A stretch of DNA of 64,000 nt, taken from positions 3,517,560-3,581,559 of the forward strand of contig OZ020525.1 of assembly GCA_963971425.1 (NCBI GenBank), in the 5' to 3' direction. The notes under the pieces are model-generated. The model saw only the letters and a program-made list of their open reading frames with translations, was not told the DNA's origin and ran no database searches. This DNA is from Bryoerythrophyllum caledonicum. Taxonomy: Eukaryota > Streptophyta > Bryopsida > Pottiales > Pottiaceae. The translations under genes and the position numbers were made by a program. Positions 10,956-23,388 of this stretch are shown piece by piece (position 1 is the stretch's first letter; each line of letters opens with the position of its first letter).

Positions 10956-12660
10956 TTCCCATGGAAGGGTTTTGGACTTAAAGCTCGATATGAAGGAGTG
11001 GAATTGGGACCAAATATGGCATATTAAGGCGGGGAGCTATTTCTCCTAGAAAGGCTCTCAATTCTCAACACAAAGCAAGGCAAAGCTCCGATATTCACAA
11101 TTGCTTTGCAAAACAAGGGTTTCAATGTGCAACGCATTTAGAAATTCTACACGGGCTTATGGAATGAGTGGATTACCACAAAAGTTTCTACCATGATTTG
11201 GTTGATGTGCCAAGGCGGGCTTCTCCGTGCAGCTTGGAGAAAGGAAAAGGGCAATTGTCTCACAACGACAAAGTGTGCAACTTATGTAGTTCACAAGCCC
11301 AAGAAACTCTTGAACACACGTTGTGCTTGTGCTCAACGTTCGGAGAGTGTGGGAGAAAGTTAGAATCCCAAGACGGTTAGCAGGGGTGGCGTCACAACTT
11401 TAGAATTGGTAGAAGATGCTTTCAGGCATATACGATGCTCCTTGTAGACCTTCCCTTCTAACAACCACGATCCTAGTTCTTCGTCCCAATGGTTGGAACC
11501 TTGGAAACCAACTCATGGTGCCTTCCGTTCATGGCTCAATTCCGGATGCTCTTGATGGGACATCACGTCCCCTACCTACGGCTTCCAGTGCTCAAAAAAA
11601 GAAAGCAACCTAAGTTGAAAAGAATAAACCGTGGAAGGTGTTGAGATGTCTTAATTAGCAATTATGATGCCAAAAGTGTTTCACAACCTCCGCGATGGAG
11701 AGTTCCACGTGGGAGTAGCAATTTTCCGTGCGCAAAAACAAACCATTCAAGCATGAATGGGTGCGTGGAGAGAGCTTACAAGATATATCGGCCAGGGCCA
11801 CAAGTCTACTAAATACCAAAATAAAGAGGGAGAATTCTTGGTGGCATGGTGCACGTGGGACATTTTTTGCAGTAGAAAAAAAGAAATTAACGGAGCATTG
11901 TGCCCACTATTTCTACTCCGGGACCTTGCGAATCGGTACAAAGCCTTTGAACGAGGGCTTTTGCAACCTCAAGTTCCTTCTCCTTTGAGTGACACTTTGC
12001 ATGCGCCCTCTATTGTCTTCTCTCAACAGACAGATGAAGCTTCCTCCTTTAGGGCTTCTTCGGTGGGTAGTGGACCTAGGGATCACATGGATTATAAGAA
12101 GTCTGGGGCCTTTGCTGATATTTACGCAAGCAGAGTCCAGGGCAAGATTGAGGATATCTTTAGTCTTCTTGATTTGCTCCAAACTAATTTTTACCTCATG
12201 GATCAGTCAACCTTTTGGATGGGCTCCAGAGACGGGACGTTGAGGCTTCCGGTTCTAGAGGATAATTGGGATTTCCTTGAAGTTGAGGAGCTTCTCTCCT
12301 TATTGCTTTCGTTGTCTTAGGAAATTGAGGAATCGTATGGAATTTGGAATCCGTGAGACAAAATTGTTGTCCTTCATTGGTCACGGCATGTAAAGCGGCA
12401 AGAGCTCCTATGTTAGACGAGGACAATTACAAGGGAGGCTTTAAGAAGTACAAACTTGGTTGTGGTTATTTCTCTTTTGCCGGTGGTTGAACATTTTCCT
12501 ATAGAACTAGATTAATTTGTTAATTTTGAGTTAAGACTTTAGATGCATCTTTCAGTGATTGGTTGTCTCTTTGTCTTTGTGAGTCTTTTCTCTTTGAGTT
12601 GTCTCGTCTTTCCCCCTGTTAGGTTTGTAGCCTGACATTTGTCTCGTGGTACTTTTGTTT
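10956..12660 (+). mobile_element. LINE relic (3' part of ORF2 with zf-RVT)
   Basis: Broken plus-strand coding tract. Near 11,150-11,340, in shifting frames, are a WNEWI..KVSTMIWLM-like segment and then CNLCSSQAQETLEHTLCLCS, which fits the zf-RVT zinc motif found downstream of reverse transcriptase in plant non-LTR elements. A long open frame of 187 codons (11,757-12,320), richer in GC than its surroundings, follows and may be the ORF2 tail; I do not recognise it. 12,420-12,660, with TTTGTAGCCTGACATTTGTC and pyrimidine-rich runs, looks like a 3' untranslated region. No reverse transcriptase core is visible, so this is a 5'-truncated or heavily decayed copy, much older than the LINE at 42-49 kb. 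Confidence 0.5.
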
Positions 12661-12829
12661 AATTCTCCAAATTGTGTCTTTCATCTTTTCGGATATATAG
12701 CTTTTTAATATGAAACCTCTCAAATAAAAGTGATGTTATCCTAATTGCAACCTCTTGAACAATTGTTATCCGAAGAAGCACCTCCAAATTATTGTAATAT
12801 CCTTTATAAACCTTAAGTTTTACTATACA

Positions 12830-13262
12830 AATAAAAGATATTATTTTCTTTGACATTGTTAAAAAAGAAATCATTGCAAATCCTCATTTTAAGGCAAGTT
12901 GAAGGATTTCATACCCTCTTTGGGCAAAGTATCCAAAAATCTTTCCACTTTACAAAAAAACTCACAATATTGAGTTTTTTGTTCTCATTTTCATTTCTAC
13001 TTCAAGTTGTGGTAAAAACGCTTCATTTGACCGTTTGAATTTAAATCTTATAAAGAATTGCATATACAAAAAGAAAAAAGTGTGAATTAAAAAAAATTTA
13101 ACCTTTGCCCCGTGCATGACTTTTTGTACTCCTCTTGTGCTCATAAGAATTGGTGTACAAGGAATTAATATCATGTACAACATGATGGTAAAAATGTTAA
13201 TCTTTTTGAAATGCAACCATTTGATACTAAGTGAAGTCAAAAGTCAAAATGTGTTGATTTTT
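12830..13262 (+). repeat. decayed 3' part of a TTAA element, subfamily A
   Basis: Words typical of the subfamily A right half are present in order: AATTGGTGTACAAGGAATTAA, ATCATGTACAACATGATGGT, then AAGTGAAGTCAAAAGTC. No termini remain. Confidence 0.45.
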
Positions 13263-13267
13263 GGTAC

Positions 13268-13702
13268 TGGGACCACATGACAGGTGACTTGGATTGAGCA
13301 ATGCGTGGAGGAACTACTTATCAATTCTTTGAGAACCCCACGGTACTATAGAAAAGCTTTAGTTTGCATTGGATAGGGCCCAAGAGCATTGATTGTCATG
13401 CATTTCATTTGTCCAGGAAAAGGGAGCATGAAATTTCTCATGCTCTTTTTAAAGTTTTTCAGAAAGTGAAACTTGGTCACCTTGCCTGTCATCCACACTT
13501 TATGGTCTTATGTTATTATTGAGACCACATGGAAATGATGACTTAAATTGGAAAAGGTGTGAGGGAATTATTGGTCAGTTCTTCGAGAATTGAGGTACCA
13601 TGGAAGAGCTTTAGAGTGCGTTGAGTAGGGCCAAGAGCATTGATTGCTATACATTTCATTGGTGTAAAAACAAGGAGCAAAAAATCCTCATGCTCTCTAC
13701 TT
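13268..13702 (+). repeat. direct tandem duplication, about 255-bp unit
   Basis: Two diverged copies lie head to tail. Shared landmarks are GACCACATG, then GGTAC.ATAGAA.AGCTTTAG or GGTACCATGGAAGAGCTTTAG, AGGGCC..AAGAGCATTGATTG, and CATGCTC at the ends (starts near 13,268 and 13,522). No coding signal. Confidence 0.6.
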
Positions 13703-13744
13703 TCTGAATTGAAATCTCTCCTTGCCTTTCTCATTTCTTTCCTT

Positions 13745-14701
13745 TTAACCCCTAAATTCCCAAGAGTCCGCTTCGGGGACTTTTGAAGGTTTGAGAAGGT
13801 TCCTATTGTGTCAATTTACAATATTCTTCTTTGAATTTTTTACTACAAATGGACATTACTTAAAAAAAGTTATGAGTGCAATTTTTTTCCTAAATCCAAA
13901 AATCAATACAAAAGTTATGTCATCTTATAGAAAAACTTCTCAAGAGTAGGCACATTAGGCAACTCCAAAAACTTTTACTCAAACACTCTTTTAAATGTGA
14001 GATTTTCAATACTAGCAACTTAGAAAGTAATACTAGCCCTTTATGAACCTTTTTTTATTCATTTCCTTTGATATTGTCAAAGAAATGCCTTTAGTGAAAA
14101 ATAACATATTAATCCAAGTCAAACATTTTCACACATTGTGACTGCAGTCATGCAAAGTACCCCAAGAAACTTCTTCTTTTCCACATAAAAATTAATAATC
14201 TTTATTTTTTCACTTTTTTTCCCCCCAAAACAATGTGGTGTAGAAATCATTATTAAAGTTTTGCATTCTCATTCAAAAACATTTTAAGCTCACAAAAAAA
14301 ACGTGAATATGCATTTTTGAACCTTTACTTCTTCTACAATTGATTTGAATATGCTACACCCCTTTTTTATCTCTAAAAGTTGGTGTGCAAGGAACTAATA
14401 TCATGCTTTACACGATGCTAATGAATTTAGACCTTGTGTAGTGCAAAAATTGACGCCAAAGTCACAATGCAATGCAAGGAAGAAATTGAACAATTTTCTC
14501 TACCACAAACACTACAATCTTTCAATCCATGCGGTCAAAGGTCATGAAACCTTATGAGTATGTTAATTAATAGGTCTTCATTTAGATTCTTAAATTAAAA
14601 CCCGACCTCTAAGTTTTCATTTCCTTCCTTACTCATAGCACTAGAACCAACAATTTTGAAGGGATTTTGGTGTGAAATTGTCAAAGAAATTTAGGGGTTA
14701 A
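13745..14701 (+). mobile_element. TTAA-flanked non-coding element, subfamily A (A1)
   Basis: Complete copy of about 957 bp bounded by TTAA at 13,745-13,748 and 14,698-14,701. It begins TTAACCCCTAAATTCCCAAG and ends CAAAGAAATTTAGGGGTTAA. The body order (GGTTCCTATTGTGTCAAT; GGACATTACT; ACTCCAAAAACTTTTACT; TCAATACTAGCAA; TTGGTGTGCAAGGAACTAAT; CAATCCATGCGGTCAAAG) defines subfamily A and recurs in the other A copies. It has no credible protein and is taken as non-autonomous. Confidence 0.75.
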
Positions 14702-14736
14702 GGAAAGACTTTCAAGAGAAATCTTCTCTATTTGTA

Positions 14737-15358
14737 TTAACCCCTAAAGGACCAAGGCATTTTTGACCAAAAAAACTAGTCCACACTGTCACTACCATGA
14801 AGTGGCGTGAAATCATATCTTTGAGTAAACCTTTGCACTTTTAGTCATAAGATCTTAAAACAGACTTCTATATGAACATACCATAGTTTTTTTTTGGTTG
14901 TAATCCACCACTTGGATTTGAAGATTATAGCGTTTGAAGTGCAAGAAATTTTTTTCCCCCCCTTGCCCGACAACATGTGTCAATGCTTGACTTGGTTAGT
15001 ATGCTATTTTCACTAAAGTCAAGATTTTTTTTTGACAATATGAAAGGAAATTATTTTACTCGCAAGTATTGAAAATCTCAAGGTTTATTTGCGAGTACTG
15101 AAATCTCACATTCAATAGCGGGTCCTAGCAAGAGTTTTTGGAGGTGCCCGACGTACCCAATCTCCTCGTTTGATATTGAAAACCCTATAACTTTTCCATT
15201 AAATGTTGGATTTGGGAAAAAAATATTCTCCCACTAAGGTTTTAGTAATGCCCTTCTACAGTAAAAATTTCAAAGAGGAATGTTAGAAATTGACATCATA
15301 GGAACATGACCGAACCTTCAAATTGCCATTTCTGGACACTTCGTCCTTTAGGGGTTAA
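14737..15358 (-). mobile_element. TTAA-flanked non-coding element, subfamily A, shortened (A2)
   Basis: Ends TTAACCCCTAAAGGACCAAG and CGTCCTTTAGGGGTTAA, with TTAA on both sides. The right 450 bp match the left half of subfamily A in reverse (TTTTGGAGGTGCCCGACG, GTTGGATTTGGG, TAATGCCCTTCTACAG). It lies only 35 bp from A1, in the opposite orientation. Confidence 0.75.
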
Positions 15359-15727
15359 AATCCCACCCTGCCTTTCTCTTCTCTTTCCCCTTTAGGAAGG
15401 ACTTTCAGGAAAACTCTAAGTGTGGAGTCTGCCATTGAATGAGATGTGAATACAGTATGCCAGGGGCCTTGATATACTGATTTTCTTTACAGAGTTTGTC
15501 TCTGGAGTCTGGACCCTGCTCCTGACATTTGCCCTCGGAGAAGGGATAATCTAGAAGTCAATTTTGTAAGAAAACCTGTACAACACACAAACCAAAGTAT
15601 AGAGCCGCCTCTTTGATATATTGGCTCTCAACTCTCAAGTCCAATTACGGTAGAAGTTGAATTCTGAGATCGGCCCCATGACTGACATCATCTGTAGATG
15701 GAAAGCCACCATGACCAGGACATCATT

Positions 15728-15950
15728 TTAACTCCTAAAGGACAAAGTGTCCCCTTGGGTATAAATTTTTTTCACTTTGACTGCAATTATCTTTCAACCA
15801 GTATAGTCAAAATTTATATATTTTTTACAACATCATATCATATAAATCTAGAAGACAATACTACAGATACATTCTCAATAAGTTCACCTTTGCAAGTTTT
15901 AATCAGTAGAGTAGAGATTTCTCTAAAATGCCTTGGTCGTTTTGGAGTGA
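15728..15950 (+). mobile_element. short TTAA-type element, subfamily C (C1)
   Basis: Begins TTAACTCCTAAAGGACAAAG and continues with CTTTGACTGCAATTATCTTTC, ACATCAT.T.ATATAAATCTAGAAGA and AGAGTAGAGATT.CTCTAAAAT.CCTTGG. The two other copies (18.43 and 27.91 kb) share these words. The right terminus is worn (CTTGGTCGTTTTGGAG). Confidence 0.65.
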
Positions 15951-16045
15951 AGTATCATACAAACCAATGGCTACGAGGTTCTGGAATTACCATTGGTACT
16001 CTCCGCTAAAATATACGATTGGCATTAAATCAAATCATTAATCTA

Positions 16046-16081
16046 TGTTTTTGTTTTTGTTTTTGTTTTTGTTTTTGTTTT
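16046..16081 (+). repeat. (TTTTTG)n simple repeat
   Basis: About six head-to-tail hexamers of TTTTTG, then a T run. Confidence 0.9.
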
Positions 16082-16858
16082 TTTACACAAATAAAACAAA
16101 GTTTAATCTCAAGAAAGAGTGACCAAAGGAGAAGGTTGCCCCAAGATCAGCCACAACCCGTCAGAGATATCAACACTAAAGACTAGACATAGCCCATGAA
16201 CCTATGGTCTCTCTTCTAATGAACATGGCTTCGAAACAACTCCCATTGGAGTCTAAATAGGTGAAAGCTTTAATCTTGTTCTAGTCAGAGTTGGTAGTTT
16301 GATGGCCCTTCCTCCAAACAACTCTTCCATAGTCAGTGAGGAGCTCACTAAATTGCTCACCACAACAAATGCATTGAATTGATTTGAATATGCACACAAG
16401 AATGGCAAAAGACTCCTTGTGATATAACGTAAACCTCTTGATAACCAACCAAAATTCATAACCCACACCTATATAATTAGGATGTATACATCCCATTACC
16501 ACCCATTTAGCTCTGAATGAAGGTTTGCAATTAATCAAGATCCCTTACATTTGGTTGGCACCTAAGGGGGGGGGTCTATTGATGGCCGCCGGCAAAACAT
16601 GGCAACACACTTTGAAAATACACAATTAATTGACGTTTCATCTAAAAAATATAAAATCACTTGGGTTGAAATTGTAATTCTATTGGCTATCATGAAAAAA
16701 TACATGCATTATTATTAGTTTTTCCCATGCTTAACTTGTCAACTATTGGGGGGTTTACCTTAACCCTTTGAGGACAAGAGGCCCATAGGTGGTCACTTTT
16801 AAGATAATTTGCAAATTGGTGGACCAACACTTTATCTTTGTTTGATTGTTGGCCTGAT
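16082..16858. other. no gene seen; dispersed repeat end
   Basis: No supported gene. A TTGGGGGGTTTACCTTA end at about 16,745-16,765 matches those near 7,482 and 9,459, followed at once by TTAACCCTTTGAGGAC, the start of a TTAA-type element whose other end I could not place. Confidence 0.4.
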
Positions 16859-17157
16859 TTAACCCTTTAGTGCCGAGCATGATAGAGGAGACCTAGGATA
16901 TTATATGACCGTGATAGATTATGCAAAACATCATGTACACATTGGAAACATATCACCGCGATACTAATTCATGGGAATTACTTTTGTGGAGGCTGTAGCT
17001 TTGAAAATTTGGCATTTGAAAGTTGCATGTGATCTCAAATTTTAGAATGCACCTCCATTTGAAATAGGCAAAATCCACAAGTAAGTGGATTCACATATAT
17101 TTTCTCAAAATAGTACATAGGGACCATGTTTGGGCCTCCTCAGCACTAAAGGGTTAA
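16859..17157. mobile_element. short TTAA-flanked element, subfamily F
   Basis: Complete at 299 bp: TTAACCCTTTAGTGCCGAG at the left and CTCAGCACTAAAGGGTTAA at the right are almost perfect inverted copies with TTAA outside. The interior is AT-rich and non-coding. A lone right end of the same kind lies just before 3,511. Confidence 0.75.
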
Positions 17158-17346
17158 GTTCCTTGGATCCCTGTGCTTCCAACAAATGTGGTCAGTATCT
17201 GCACCAAAGTTTGACGGGCAAGCTATAGTGATGTTGTAGTGACCAATCGCAATGAAATGTATCCAGTATGTATATGATGTAATGATTAGTCACAATGAAA
17301 TGTACCCAGGGGTGACATCTCCCAAGTCTGCTTGCAGGTATTGACC

Positions 17347-18078
17347 TCAACCCTAGAACGCCTAAGAAGCTAAAAGGTAGCTTCTTGGATGATATTTGAG
17401 GATTATAACTTCTGTAAACAATCATTATTCATCCATTTTTGTGGAGAGTTCATTGAATGTGTAAATATTAGATGTTGATGAAACTTTCCTCATTGAGGTA
17501 ACCAGATCATATCTAAAAAAGAAAATGTCTGTGACATGGAGCTCAATGTAGTGAATGTTAGAAACTTCTTGCTCTAGCTTCAAACTTGAAATTAAGCAAG
17601 TATTTTATTTATTTTTGAATTTGAGTCCAGCTAATGAATTGAAGTTTTTGAAGCCTAGTTTCCATTCCCATTTGAAATGTTGGAAAATACATAAAATTGA
17701 ATAGTTTATTGCAATTTTAACTTTTGGACCTATTACCATGGTTGACCAAATTTTAATTTTAGTTGAACACAAAGGTCTCATTCACACCACAAGTTTTGGC
17801 GCCATAATATACACTTTGGGTGATATTTTCACAAAAACTATGCATATTTTGTATTTGATATAAATTTTCTTCACTTTTTTTTCAGAAAATCAGAATAATT
17901 TTTAATTCTCATATAAAAATCTGTGATTTTTGTGACATAAACAAAAGATGTGATATCATCTCTGAAAAATGTAATTAAAAAAATTCCACATATATTTAAC
18001 CAAAAAAAATGAGAGCAAAGAGTAGGATGGAAATTGAGTTTAGACCCACGGTCATAGGCTCCGTCATTCTAGGGTTAT
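17347..18078 (+). mobile_element. TTAA-type element, subfamily B (B2)
   Basis: Same body as B1 (GAGAGTTCATTGAATGTGTA, GATGATGAAACT.CCTCATTGAG, ACCCACGGTCATAGGCTCCG). The ends have drifted (TCAACCCTAGAACGCC and CATTCTAGGGTTATAG), so the flanks are TCAA and TTAT rather than TTAA. An older copy. Confidence 0.65.
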
Positions 18079-18429
18079 AGGGTTTGACACATCCTGGCTG
18101 AATTTCCTTTGAATGGAACCACCAGCTCATGGAGGCCTTAGCACACAGTTTACATCGCTGATTATGCACTACAAAACATAAATAAATTCATAAGTAATTA
18201 ACAAGAGGCCAATGAAAACTCCAACTTGCTCTTTTTGCATCATCATTTATGTATGGTGAATGATCCAAGTCAGAGTGCAGTGAAACTAAGTTCACATGAG
18301 TCTCTCACTAGGTTTTGTACATTAGTGCATGTACATCCTTATACTTCCTCATCATGTGAGCATGTACTGCGTACCATACTGTACTGTACATTGTCTGTCC
18401 ATGGGACTCCAGAGACCAGGCATGTGTGG

Positions 18430-18652
18430 TAACTCATAAAAGACCAAGTGTCGGTTCTGGGGACAATTTTTTTAAACTTTGACTGGAGTTATCTTTTGAT
18501 ACACTCAAAATTCACAAAAGATTTACCACATCATCTCACATGAGTATAGAAGAAGATCCTAGGGTTACATTTTCAAAAAGTTCATTTTGACATTTTCTTT
18601 TTAAAGTGAGTAGAGATTCTTCTAAAATTCCTTGGTCCTTTAGGGATTAGGA
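18430..18652 (+). mobile_element. short TTAA-type element, subfamily C (C2)
   Basis: Shares the C body (CTTTGACTGGAGTTATCTTT, CACATCATCTCACATGAGTA) and ends CCTTGGTCCTTTAGGGATTA. The flanks are worn. Confidence 0.65.
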
Positions 18653-20493
18653 GTCCCGAAGAAGAAAGACTCTGGTGTCCAAAGGAGCCTGGCGTAAATA
18701 AAGTGTCTACTTGTTCTACCACTAAGTCTACATTCACATGACATAGGTTAGTAGTATGGAAATACAATCAGATTTCTTTATAACAACATCTTTTACAACA
18801 CATCTTTCATTATAATAGTTGGCTTGGGTTCATAAAAAACATATGCTCTCTAGAACTAGAGTCTACTTATAACAACATTTATCAAGCCAAAAATCATCCC
18901 TCATGATGACCACTACATGAAATTTCAATAATCAACCATGTCCACTGTAAAAGGGGCTCCAAATAATATTATCAACTCTTTGTGGATTGTTGTAGAGGAA
19001 GGTGACAATACTCCCCACTCTTGAGGGTAGACTAAAACTCATGAATACAATATTTTAATGACATAGAAGGTTTGTCCAAAAATAATTGTAAAAAATAATA
19101 ATTTGGAAGATTTTGAGAGAAAAATCACAAGAAAAAAATAAAATTTTAATAACATTGTAATAATATGAAGTCATATGATTTGAAATTAGTATATAAAATT
19201 TGACAATTTGTTCTTTTTCGGAAAGGCAAATCTTGTTTCTTTAATACCAACAAGGTGATTTGACTAGAAATGGCCAACATGCTATGGAGCACTAGTACTA
19301 GGTATTAGAAAATAAGAAAATGAGCAACGCGCGTCAAACATATTCTAAATAACCAAAGGATTTCATTAATATTTTGAATTTTAGTATTGAAGCTCATAAT
19401 AGGATAAATCAGCTCATATCTCACCATATAGTTCATTCATTTCACATATCATAATGATAAACTATTGTCCAACAAAAGCACTACTAGAAATAATAAGCAT
19501 GTAATTGTAAGAAGAATTATTTAGCAACTTGGATGGAAAGTGGATCTTATTATGATTTGCATAGTTGGTATAAACGCCTTGGCATTTATTTCTTCAATAC
19601 CAACATTCTTTAAACATATATCTTAAGTATGACAAAAAAATCTCCAAAGAATAAACATTATTGCCATCCAATTGGCCATGTCTATATTCTTGATAAAAGA
19701 AGTAGTGATAAGTATTACCTTTCAAATTGATTGTTGCAATTGCTTCTAAACCTTGTTACTTACTACATCCTTTGATTTTAAACTCATATGGGATTGGTAG
19801 GCTTCACTTGTTTGTACAAAAAATAAAATTGTACCTAATGATTTAAAAAGGATTCAACAAACTTTGAACCTAGATATTTTTTATAAGACACTATTGCCAA
19901 CCAATAAACATAAGCTTGTGAATTCGCCACATCTAGAGCCTTTTGACCTTACAATCTACCCTCCCCCTTTTCTTTTTTCCTAGCCATTATTTAACATCTA
20001 AGTGGACATGAGGACTAAATTAGTTAGTAATATGTAATTACTATACTTTGTTATACATTTCACCTTTACAAGGTGGAGAATTCCTTCATAATATAAAAAT
20101 GAAGTTGGAAAACCCTACTAGCAAACAACATTGTTACTATAATTTTAAGAGATCTTTAAAATCATTTATTTGGACTTTAATGATTATATCTCTCGTCGAT
20201 ACTTGTTTCAAATTTTTATAGGCAATCCACTTAAAAGTTAAAAGTGCCTACGTCAAGTCATAAGGTGTTGCATGAAGATTCACTTCATACTTGTTGGCTC
20301 CATATTGGAAAGAAAAAAGAAAAAAGAAAAAACTCTATTACTTCCTATACTACAAGCTACAGATGTATACTAAGTTAGCTTATGTATCTATGTCTATACC
20401 TACAATAGGTAGCAACCATAATGTATCCATTTCCATAGCACAACCAAAAGACATCCTTACTTAATACCACATGTTTCAAATATTGTTATTATT

Positions 20494-20499
<6 letters not shown>
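18653..20499. other. long AT-rich tract without recognised features
   Basis: I find no gene, tRNA or terminal-repeat pair here. Poly-purine and poly-pyrimidine words are scattered through it. It may be old retroelement debris but nothing shows this. Confidence 0.45.
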
Positions 20500-20545
<46 letters not shown>

Positions 20546-20547
20546 AG
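20500..20547. repeat. (TA)n(TG)n compound microsatellite
   Basis: A run of about 16 TA units passes into about 8 TG units. It is likely to be highly variable between individuals. Confidence 0.95.
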
Positions 20548-20939
20548 TGCAATCCAAGGAATGTTATCATGACATAGAAACACATAACACTAATATATCA
20601 ATGTAGTACAAAGTATGATGTAGCACACTAATAAAAAAAATTGGATAACGTCTAATTTCAATGCCTATCACAAGACTCCAATGGCACTAGAATCAATATT
20701 GCAAATTGCTACAAACTATAAACAACTTAGAGCCATTAAGTCAACACTCTTCTAAAATTTGCTTTTCATGCTACCTTAGTGGACTTCAACCCTGCTGACA
20801 TAGGCTCACTCATAGAACAATTTGACAACCTCCTTTGCAAGTCAAAGTTGTACTTCTTGTATCTATGTCCATTAGTTTACCCTACATGAGGGTTAATCTT
20901 GTTCATAATCAATGTACAATGAAGAATGTCCAAAAATTT

Positions 20940-21323
20940 GGAAAATTTAAGAGATTTATCTAGGTGATACCCATGTAATGCCAAGGCAATACTCACATAA
21001 ATCCCATGTGATACATATGTAATGCCTAGGTAATATCCATGTAATGCTTAGATGGTACTTATGAAATGCTTAGGTGATACCCGTTATGTCAAAGTCACTA
21101 TTGTGCCAAAACATTAATATTTGCTAGAGGTTTGTTGAATGTGACCGCTACATATGGTTAGAATACTATGTTCATGATACTTCATTAACAAATTAACAAA
21201 AATCAAGGTAGTTCATTTTTCCAAATCACTGTGGTTTGGACACAATAGATATCACCTAGGTATTACATGAGTATCACCTTTGTATTACATGGGTATCACC
21301 TAGACAAATCTCTTGAATTTTCC
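20940..21323. mobile_element. foldback-like element with tandem units in its arms
   Basis: The left arm begins GGAAAATTTAAGAGATTT and continues with repeated units of about 20 bases of the type GGTGATACCCATGTAATGCC. The right arm (from about 21,248) is the inverted copy, with units such as ATCACCTAGGTATTACATG, and ends AAATCTCTTGAATTTTCC. Long inverted arms made of short tandem units are typical of foldback elements. The arms are unequal in unit number. A related single arm lies at 28,316-28,509. Confidence 0.65.
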
Positions 21324-21399
21324 ATTCAAAAAAAAAATCTCCGTTGTGAACTAATTATGTGTATACATAATTTTTTCGCAAAACAATTCTATTTTTTAT

Positions 21400-22351
21400 T
21401 TAACCTCTAAAGGACCAAGTGTAAAAAATGGGCTTTTTGAAAATTCGGTCAGGTTCCTATGCTGTCAATTTCCAACATTTCTCTTTGAAATGTTTACTGT
21501 AGAAAGGCATTACCAAGACCTTTGTGGGAAAACAATTTTTACCGAAATTGGACATTTGATGAAAAAGTTATAGGGTTTTGAATTTTAAATGGGGAGGGCG
21601 GGCACCTCGGGCACCTCCAAAAACTTTTGATAGGACACTCTATTGAAAGTGAGATTTTCAGTACTCGCAAGTAATATTAGTTCCCTTCATGTTGTCAAAA
21701 AAAAGTTATTGTCTTCAGTGAGAAATAGCATACCAACCCAAGTCAAACATTTTCACACATTGTCACTCATTGTCGGGCAAGGTACCAAAAAAACTTCTTA
21801 TTTCCACATAAAACCTAGAGATCTTCATTATTTTCACTTTTTATTTTTTCCACAACAATACGTAATGTAAACCTTCTTATTAACCATTCGAATTATCAAT
21901 CGAAAACATATAAAGTTCAAAAAAAATTAAAGTGTGAATTAACAAATTTCAAGCCTCCACTCCTTGCTCTCTTGTTTTGAATATGCTACACGCCGTCTCT
22001 ACTTCTAAAAATTGGTGTGTAAGGAGCTAACATCATGCTTAACAAGATGGTAATAGATTTAGACCTTTTGTAGTGAATTTTTTTGACACCAACTGAAGTC
22101 AAAGTCTGCTAATCCACTAAACGCAGGGAAGAAAATGAACCATTTGCTTGACTTCAAACACTATAATCTTTCAATCCGTGCGGTCAAAGTTTATGAAATT
22201 TTGGAAATGTATTACTTAATAAGCCCTTATTGAGATCCTATGGTCAAAACTTAAAATAAAAGTTTGTGTTACCTTCTTTATTCATTGCACTAGAATCCAT
22301 TAATTTTGAAGTGTTTTTGGTGTAAAAGTGCCTTGGTACCTAAGGGGTTAA
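21400..22351 (+). mobile_element. TTAA-flanked non-coding element, subfamily A (A4)
   Basis: Complete copy of 952 bp with TTAA at 21,400-21,403 and 22,348-22,351. Ends are TTAACCTCTAAAGGACCAAG and CCTTGGTACCTAAGGGGTTAA. It preserves the uninterrupted site ACTTAATAAGCC (about 22,214-22,225) that is filled by another element in copy A7. Confidence 0.75.
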
Positions 22352-22582
22352 ATAAACATTTGTTGGATCTAAAATCTAAATGGTTGGTGACATTATCATG
22401 CCATTGTCGATTAGAAGGATTTTTTTCTGAATAGAAATAAAATTCTTGATTTATGCGCAATTTTATGTAAAATCAACGACAGATGCTAAGAACTTTCCTT
22501 CATTCTAAAATTCTTGATTTATGCGCATTTTTATGTAAAATCAGCAACATATGCCAAGAACTTCCTTCATCATTGCCCACAT

Positions 22583-22800
22583 GAGCAATGCTATCTTGTG
22601 AGCGGTGAGCGGTGAGTTTAAAAAATAGGAGAAAAAAAAATGTTTTGTACCTTTTTTTGAAAAAATGAAAGTGTTATCTATTACTAAACCAAAAAACCTA
22701 AAATATAAACCCTAAACCCTACAACCATAACTCTAAACCCTAAATTTGATTGCTTGATGCTCACCGCTTACCATTTACCGCTCACAAGATAGCAATCCTC
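22583..22800. mobile_element. MULE-like miniature element D (copy D1)
   Basis: Termini GAGCAATGCTATCTTGTGAG and CTCACAAGATAGCAATCCTC are inverted copies, and the repeat goes on inward as GCGGTGAGCGGTGAG. Flanking 10-mers TTGCCCACAT (22,573-22,582) and TTGTCCACCT (22,801-22,810) agree at 8 of 10 positions, so a 10-bp target duplication is likely. The centre contains CCCTAAACCCTAC and CTAAACCCTAAAT, resembling the plant telomere repeat. It sits about 20 bp from the left end of the Tc1 element. Confidence 0.7.
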
Positions 22801-23388
22801 TTGTCCACCTCAAAAAAATGTACAATAGGGTGACATTCAAATTGGCCGTTTAGTAGTTCCAAGGATAGTGTCCTACACTGCTGCCAACTTTGACACCCTC
22901 CCCAAAGCTGAGAAATTGTTATTTTAACATGAAAATTTGGGGACAGCATCACCTTTATGTTGAAAACATGCATACCAAATTTCAAGTCCAGGAGACTTAT
23001 ACAAAAAAACTTATGCAAGATCTACCAACATGGGATAGCTGTGAGAAAAGTGTCACAGCTGCCAACTTTGACACCCTCCCAAGAATTGAGGAAATTTTTT
23101 TTGCCCATGAAATTTTTGGAGCAAAAACATTTTTATGTTGTTTGCATGTGTGGAAAATTTCAAGTCCAAAAGACCCATAAAAAAAAAAATATTCCAAATC
23201 TACCAACATGTGTAGTTTTGAGAAACAAAGGGGAAAACCATTTTACTACTTCCAACTTTGACGCCCTCCTTAGGATTGAATTTTTGTTGATACATAGTGA
23301 AATTTTTGGCACAAGATCATCTCTACGCTGGTAGCATGTGAGATAAATTTCAAAGCCAAAAGATGTACACAAAAAAGTTATTCCATAT

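Noticed and set aside
22890-23334. Open frames of about 96-125 codons in the Tc1 arms, nearly identical on the two sides.
   Set aside because: They mirror the inverted arms and are built from the same subrepeat in different frames; the repeat structure explains them.
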